A DNA stretch of 64,000 nucleotides, from the NCBI GenBank assembly GCA_002256485.1, contig NNSG01000005.1, forward strand, positions 62,001-126,000, written 5' to 3'. The notes under the pieces are model-generated. The model saw only the letters and a list, made by a program, of their open reading frames with translations. It was not told the origin of the DNA and ran no database searches. A program made the translations under genes and the position numbers. This DNA is from Fidelibacterota bacterium 408169 (GTDB lineage: Bacteria > Fidelibacterota > Marinisomatia > Marinisomatales > TCS55). This document shows positions 60,301-64,000 of the stretch, in pieces; within the stretch, counting starts at the first letter, position 1, and the number at the start of each line of letters is the position of its first letter.

Positions 60301-61112
60301 TTGGTACAAAAACACCCTATGATTACAGAATTATATTTACTGAAGAACAATCTGATTCAACCGTTGATCTTTGCATGCGATATTTACCGAATTCAACTAC
60401 TTGCTATCCAGGTTTTTTATATTTGGGTAATTCAGTTAATATAATAGCCCAACGGCGCGAATCACTCACTGGCGTAGATAGTTTAGACTGGGTTAATATA
60501 CCACTGGGATTTATTGATGTCATTCCCGTGGGCGATTCTGATGGCTATTTCAATGCCGATGGCAATCGGGAAAGCGACTGGCTAGTGTTTATGGATTACG
60601 AAGATTCTAATGGAAACCCTGCTCCATCCTGGTCTTTCTTTTTGAATTTACATCAAGGTGATGAAGAATTGATTTACAATGAACCACAACCGGGAGACAC
60701 AGCCTACATCATAATTGAGAAACCCTTTCTTCCAGAAGATATTTATGAATTCACAACTATTTCTCCTTTTATTGATCCTGAGAAAGCAAAAAAGGATTTG
60801 AATAAAATCAAAGTTGTACCCAATCCATATTTTGCCGCAAATGCCTTTGAAGGACAAAATACTTATACATCAGGTAGAGGACCTCGGGAAATTCAATTTC
60901 GCAATTTACCAAATGATTGCACCATTCGCATTTATACTATTTCCGGTGATTTAGTTAAAACCATTAAACATTCTTCTACCATAGATTTCGGTACTGGTAA
61001 ATGGGACTTACTAACCAAAGATAATTTAACCGCTTCTTATGGTATTTATGTATATCACATTGAGGCTCCCGGAATAGGTGAAAAAATTGGGAAAATGGCC
61101 ATCGTAAAATGA
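57387..61112 (+). CDS. Large T9SS-exported Asp-rich protein following the TonB receptor
   Basis: A 1241-aa exported protein (signal peptide V-K-Q-S-F-I-L-L-F-L-S-L-F-I-F-A-Q). It has several Asp-rich stretches of calcium-binding type: R-I-D-N-D-G-D-G near residue 296, H-I-D-N-D-N-D near 352, G-I-D-N-N-A-D near 410, and the long Asp-Gly-Glu stretch around 479-513. A fibronectin III-like domain lies near 660-780. The end (about 1144-1241, V-V-P-N-P-Y, K-M-A-I-V-K) is a T9SS-type sorting domain. It takes the place a SusD would have beside the receptor, so a surface glucan-capture role is possible but unproven. No known enzymatic motif was recognised. Confidence 0.8.
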   Translation: MVKQSFILLFLSLFIFAQSEERGDPDYRRSTNIDVNKVRTTIFNFGITGRTSANPGEIPYEWPVNSNQHYIAMTALAVGAEVQTNSEVIRPLVTIPFRSDQSGNSMAWEPVPGYLNPNSQKIAISDDENTWPITWPDKMDDNNDPGWTDSWNGYFGKNQFNAQQEIYYKTSDDRNFIVGIPYSPDTTDLSRNGAGLLSGVRIMEWKQILIEDVVFILHEITNDGSYDYDKVSFSLWLADLVGGDGDSGDDTPDFDLIYDVAWSMDSDGIGNAAFGTDPVGVAATSFIETPGNNTDRIDNDGDGEENGPIILETMIENEILGNAIDDNYNGLVDENMTHVPFGDQLGVSYSDHIDNDNDAEEGSPTITQEMINAANSGLWSIWPNLNDDIQDSIIHIIGLDEADLDLAYADGIDNNADPENPYLLEYPMGLGAEVNSPLVDSAMVLSATDDEWLRFRVPNTNIILYDVNFEDIGKPYADGIDNDGDGAVDEGIDEGIDEMIDESRDDFIDNDSDWEFSDDVGINGDESGGLTAGVGDQKPTSGSGTGFPGEPNIDKTDVSESDQMGLTAVGYDPAGSIPVTSDNYLWLFYMTPGSYWQPPAGGQPPGDYDLFVTSGFFPLESGQTERIAMAVTLGNNEADALRNKAVAQTTYDFDYQFAKAPNPPNVSAVSTDGEVTLYWDESAEQSVDKYMGEVTNGVDLEDFEGYKIYRATDFEFNDAYTITDGEGNLTFLEPYSQNGENAQWDLIDGRSGWHPVDLNGIKFYLGDDTGLEHSYVDENVVNGQRYFYAVVSYDYGGDLTNNIIPSDSPMKLRVNSLTGTIEMGPNVVEVVASPPAAGYTDAQFEGKTINHISGTSSGEIYLDIIDPMAIKDHHTYRITFEDTTLANQQGPAGYDTITTKSYYLVDITFENDPDTLINNDHYLPKSDAQIIDGFQLAFNNIDELRYNDDKSYWSRDSIWTFRVQRYSTFNVIGTKTPYDYRIIFTEEQSDSTVDLCMRYLPNSTTCYPGFLYLGNSVNIIAQRRESLTGVDSLDWVNIPLGFIDVIPVGDSDGYFNADGNRESDWLVFMDYEDSNGNPAPSWSFFLNLHQGDEELIYNEPQPGDTAYIIIEKPFLPEDIYEFTTISPFIDPEKAKKDLNKIKVVPNPYFAANAFEGQNTYTSGRGPREIQFRNLPNDCTIRIYTISGDLVKTIKHSSTIDFGTGKWDLLTKDNLTASYGIYVYHIEAPGIGEKIGKMAIVK

Positions 61113-62116
61113 TAAAAAATGTAAAAATGACTGCGAGTGTTTTTCTGTTAGCGACAACACTTTTTGCTGTGGATAAGACCGGAACAACCGCTGCTGATTT
61201 CTTATCCATCAATGTTGGATCTAAGGCCAACGGTATGGGAGGCGCATTTACATCTATTGCGAATGATGCCACGGCTATGTACTGGAATCCCGCTGGTTTG
61301 AGCTTTTATAAAATGAAAGAAGTATATTTAAACCACTCCAATTGGATTGCAGACATTGCCTTCGATTATTTCGGTGTAACCATTCCGCTTCAGGGAAGCC
61401 ATGTGTTAGGATTTAATATTACGTCAGTCACTATGGGAGACATGGAGGTCACCCGGTACGGAAATGAAGATACCGGTGAAACTTTTTCTGCCGCGGATTA
61501 CGCAATCGGAGTAACCTATGCACTAAATCTTACAGATAGATTTTCAATTGGCTTTAATGGAAAATATATTCAAGAAATTATAGCCAATAATCATGCCGGT
61601 GGTGTAGCCCTGGATGTGGGAACATTGTTTAAAACGCCGTACGGATTTAAGCTGGGAACCAGTATCAGCAATTTTGGTCCAAAAATGAACATGACCGGAG
61701 ATGATTTGCTTGTTCCCGTGGATGTCGATGAAACGATTGAAGGAAACGGCGAAAGTGTCACAGGATATTTATCCACAGATTATTTTGATTTACCATTACT
61801 TTTAAGGGTTGGAATTTCAGATGTTATTCAATTCGGAAGAGTTGCTCGTTTTACTTGGGCCGTAGATGCCAACAGTCCAAATGATAACTCTGTATATATG
61901 AATATTGGCGGCGAAGCGGGATTGTTTAATAATTTATTAGTTATCAGAGCCGGTGCTAACTCTCTTTTTATGAATGATAGAGAAAAAGAGTTTTCACTGG
62001 GTCTGGGAATTAATACTCCAAGTACTTTTAAAACAATTTTACATTTTAATTATAGTTTTGAATCTTTGTCCCACCTTGGGGATGTCCATCAATTGAGTAT
62101 TCATATTTCCTATTAA
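61109..62116 (+). CDS. PorV/PorQ-family outer-membrane protein
   Basis: A 335-aa outer-membrane barrel protein with signal peptide and the PorV-type start: A-D-F-L-S-I-N-V-G-S-K-A-N-G-M-G-G-A-F-T and A-T-A-M-Y-W-N-P-A-G-L. PorV shuttles T9SS cargo at the cell surface. ATGA overlap with the preceding cargo gene suggests the two are made together. Another member could serve the same cargo elsewhere in the genome. The plus-strand operon appears to end here. Confidence 0.88.
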   Translation: MIKNVKMTASVFLLATTLFAVDKTGTTAADFLSINVGSKANGMGGAFTSIANDATAMYWNPAGLSFYKMKEVYLNHSNWIADIAFDYFGVTIPLQGSHVLGFNITSVTMGDMEVTRYGNEDTGETFSAADYAIGVTYALNLTDRFSIGFNGKYIQEIIANNHAGGVALDVGTLFKTPYGFKLGTSISNFGPKMNMTGDDLLVPVDVDETIEGNGESVTGYLSTDYFDLPLLLRVGISDVIQFGRVARFTWAVDANSPNDNSVYMNIGGEAGLFNNLLVIRAGANSLFMNDREKEFSLGLGINTPSTFKTILHFNYSFESLSHLGDVHQLSIHISY

Positions 62117-62414
62117 AATAAACAATTGTAACTATAGCCTCGCTATTGGTTATGTTTCCCGTCTTGAAACAAGTTCGAGATATCCATTTTGTTACAACTT
62201 TAATCAGATTAATTATAATTTTTTCTTCATATATAAAGTGTATTAACAGGTTCCAAAACTTCCAAAATTATTGCTTGAATATTCCGAAATTTCTTCAGAA
62301 ATTCGGAGTGACTCATTAGTGAGTTACTAATTATGTCAGATAAGTATTTTTCTTTTAAAATGCTTTAAAACTTACAGACATATAAACAAGAGTTATAAAA
62401 TCAAGGATAATCTT
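62117..62414. other. 298-bp intergenic region before the repeat protein gene
   Basis: AT-rich spacer. A short dyad, ATAGC-CTC-GCTAT, at about 62133-62146 follows the PorV-like stop; it might be a weak terminator, though no clear T-run follows. TTGTAAC (62126-62132) is complementary to GTTACAA (62191-62197). An imperfect hairpin with one bulge (62284-62306, arms CCGAAATTTCT and AGAAATTCGG) ends directly before the operator at 62307. AAGGAT lies 7 nt upstream of the next start codon. No gene was seen. Confidence 0.4.
62307..62328. promoter_or_regulatory. Candidate TrmB-type operator before the repeat protein gene
   Basis: AGTGACTCA-TTAG-TGAGTTACT. The right arm is perfect and the left arm matches 8 of 9. 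It ends 86 bp before the ATG at 62415, consistent with promoter-region binding. Confidence 0.65.
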
Positions 62415-64000
62415 ATGAATAAAATGATAAAATCTATTAGCCAAATAATGATAGCTGGGACGCTTTTCATGTCTTTTGGCTGGTCACAAATAAGTGTCAC
62501 CTTCCAAGTTGATATGAATAATGAAACAGTGGATGCAAATGGTGTTCATTTAGCCGGTTCATTTCAAGGTTGGGATCCTTCAACAACAGAAATGTTTGAT
62601 TCTGATGCTGATGGTATATATTCCCTCACTGTTGATACTTTAACTGCAGGATCAGTGCTTTCATTTAAATTTATAAACGGAAATGCATGGGGAAACGACG
62701 AAGCTAATGATCGCTCTTATACTGTTCCTGATACAAATACTGTATTACCTGCATATTGCTTCAATTCACTTATTCTCTGTTCAGAAGTGTATGTCACTTT
62801 CAATGTTGACATGAATTTTGAAGTAGTGGACGCCAATGGTGTTCATTTAGCCGGTTCATTTCAAGGTTGGGATCCTTCAACAACAGAAATGTTTGATTCT
62901 GATGCTGATGGCATATATTCGGCCACTTTAGCAATAACAAGTGGCGATACGGTGTATTACAAATTTATAAATGGAAATGCATGGGGTGGCGATGAAACTT
63001 CTGACCGTTCTTTAGTGATAGGTTTTGAAGACATGGTATTGCCTGATGTATGTTTTAACAGTCCCGATCCATGTGAGTATGATGCTGAGGGCGTTTGGGT
63101 GACATTCCAAGTTGACATGTCTTTTGAAATTATTAATGAAACAGATGGTATCCACATTGCCGGCGGTTTTCAGGGTTGGGATCCTTCATCAATAGAGTTA
63201 TCTGATACAGATGGCGATATGATTTATGAAGTTATGTTGGATATTCTCGAAACAGTTGGTGATACGGTGTATTACAAATTTATAAATGGCGATGAATGGG
63301 GTGAAGATGAAAATATTGGCGCTGATAGAATGCTGGTTGTACCAGATACCACAACGGTCCTGTCTGCCCCTTGTTTTGGCAGTCCCGATCCTTGTCCTGC
63401 TCCTCCTGACAGCGTAGTAGTTACTTTTGTTGTGGATATGGAATACGAAGACGTATCTGTTAATGGTGTACACATTGCCGGAAACTTCCAAGGTTGGGAC
63501 CCCGCCGCAAGCGAACTTACAGATACCGACGGCGATGGTAAATATGAAATAAGTTTTACGTTTGCACCTGGTGAAGCACTGGAGTACAAGTTTGTCAATG
63601 GTGACGCATGGGGTTCAGAAGAATCTGTTCCTGATGAGTGCGCTACAGGTGGAAATCGAACAGTAGCCGCACCTAATTTTGATCGTCCATACGAAGTATG
63701 TTACGAAATGTGTGAAGTGTGTCCGGCCGCACCTGTTACAAAAACAGTTGTTTTCTCTGTGGATATGTCAGAATGGCTTGATGAAGATGGTGCAACCGGA
63801 ATACCATTATTCAGTGTTGCTCGTGGTGATACGATGCAGGTAAGAGGTGGGTTTAACGCTTGGAATTGTGATGATCCCACAGATTGTGTTATGTCACGTT
63901 TGCCTGGAACAAATATTTTTAGTCTTGCCGTTACACTTACTGATCAAGCTGATCATGACAATGAATACAAGTTCTATTTACAGCATAGTGCTGCATCTTT
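62415..64000 (+). CDS. Secreted tandem-repeat glucan-binding protein, cut by the window end
   Basis: At least 528 codons with no stop before the window end. A signal peptide (M-I-K-S-I-S-Q-I-M-I-A-G-T-L-F) is followed by four similar beta modules starting near residues 28, 127, 229 and 336, and a more divergent fifth near 445. Each has V-T-F-x-V-D-M, a G-V-H-x-A-G-x-F-Q-G-W-D-P core, D-x-D-G-x-Y and Y-K-F-x-N-G-x-x-W-G. The pattern recalls CBM48/CBM20 and AMPK glycogen-binding folds, so starch or glycogen binding at the surface is likely but inferred. The first two modules share an exact 77-bp stretch. The upstream operator places it in the glucan regulon. What lies after the binding modules is not visible; a catalytic or T9SS domain is possible. 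Confidence 0.75.
   Translation, partial: MNKMIKSISQIMIAGTLFMSFGWSQISVTFQVDMNNETVDANGVHLAGSFQGWDPSTTEMFDSDADGIYSLTVDTLTAGSVLSFKFINGNAWGNDEANDRSYTVPDTNTVLPAYCFNSLILCSEVYVTFNVDMNFEVVDANGVHLAGSFQGWDPSTTEMFDSDADGIYSATLAITSGDTVYYKFINGNAWGGDETSDRSLVIGFEDMVLPDVCFNSPDPCEYDAEGVWVTFQVDMSFEIINETDGIHIAGGFQGWDPSSIELSDTDGDMIYEVMLDILETVGDTVYYKFINGDEWGEDENIGADRMLVVPDTTTVLSAPCFGSPDPCPAPPDSVVVTFVVDMEYEDVSVNGVHIAGNFQGWDPAASELTDTDGDGKYEISFTFAPGEALEYKFVNGDAWGSEESVPDECATGGNRTVAAPNFDRPYEVCYEMCEVCPAAPVTKTVVFSVDMSEWLDEDGATGIPLFSVARGDTMQVRGGFNAWNCDDPTDCVMSRLPGTNIFSLAVTLTDQADHDNEYKFYLQHSAAS
62538..62911 (+). repeat. Exact 77-bp direct repeat within the repeat protein gene
   Basis: Bases 62538-62614 recur without change at 62835-62911, a spacing of 297 bp (99 codons), so the reading frame is kept. 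The identity continues 8 more bases after one mismatch. A second near-identical 32-bp pair lies at 62943-62974 and 63258-63289. The rest of the modules differ at many synonymous positions, which points to recent duplication or gene conversion within the array. Confidence 0.9.

Noticed and set aside
62284-62306. Hairpin as a transcription terminator
   Set aside because: The stem is AT-rich with a bulge and is followed by the operator rather than a T-run. It is listed only as structure next to the operator.
34577-64000. Recent horizontal transfer of the glucan island
   Set aside because: Gene style and apparent base composition look like the rest of the window, and no integration gene or flanking direct repeat was found. 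The lack of heptad spacers here is the only contrast, which is not enough to claim transfer.

Overview
The window reads as one contiguous piece of an AT-rich chromosome from a Gram-negative bacterium of the FCB group. Lipid A/Kdo genes and TolC, TonB-receptor and PorV-type outer-membrane proteins show the double membrane. Three large exported proteins end in type IX secretion (T9SS) sorting domains with PNPF- or PNPY-type starts. DUF4835, DUF1844 and DUF2723/GT117 proteins fit the same group. The style of the sorting domains and the gene content most resemble Candidatus Marinimicrobia (SAR406) or a close relative such as Ignavibacteria/KSB1; this assignment is inference from motifs. No rRNA, tRNA, IS element or CRISPR array was seen.

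Positions 1-32130 are core-type genes, almost all on the minus strand and tightly packed. In transcription order from high to low coordinates they include deoxyribose catabolism (deoC, two ALDH-family genes, purine nucleoside phosphorylase), rlmD, a two-TM K+ channel plus a cyclic-nucleotide-binding protein, valS, a DUF4139 protein, recG and a methyltransferase, DUF1844 and GT117 genes, a GT2 glycosyltransferase, a CCA-adding enzyme, a Yip1 membrane protein followed by a TolC/HlyD/MacB-type exporter with two different permeases, and a Kdo/LPS cluster (kdsB, pyrG, kdsA, kdsC, lptC-like). Four spacers in this half carry degenerate 7- or 8-bp phased repeats whose G/T-rich arm faces an A/C-rich arm.

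Positions 32300-64000 form an alpha-glucan (starch/glycogen/maltodextrin) utilisation island. A TrmB-family regulator is first in a six-gene minus-strand operon (trmB, malQ, glucan phosphorylase, Na+/solute symporter, T9SS-sorted GH13 amylase, GT-B glycosyltransferase). Divergent from it is a five-gene plus-strand operon (GH13 amylase, PPIase lipoprotein, TonB-dependent receptor, 1241-aa Asp-rich T9SS cargo, PorV-like protein). Two GH13 lipoproteins diverge from each other at 39.2 kb, one followed by a CotH/LTD protein. The island is flanked by a tandem GAPDH operon and by a tandem-repeat, probably starch-binding, secreted protein cut by the window end.

A 22-bp dyad, AGTAACTCA-N4-TGAGTTACT, occurs in exact or near form in all four control regions of this island, including between trmB and the divergent amylase operon. 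The simplest reading is one TrmB-controlled regulon joining surface glucan digestion, uptake, cytoplasmic phosphorolysis and the GAPDH step. The first GAPDH gene has lost its catalytic Cys (Ser154) and other active-site residues but sits coupled to an intact GAPDH. Next door, an intact ALDH is followed by a gene for a catalytic-domain-less ALDH, together resembling a split ALDH16. Two dehydrogenase/pseudodehydrogenase pairs within 6 kb is the most unusual feature of the window.
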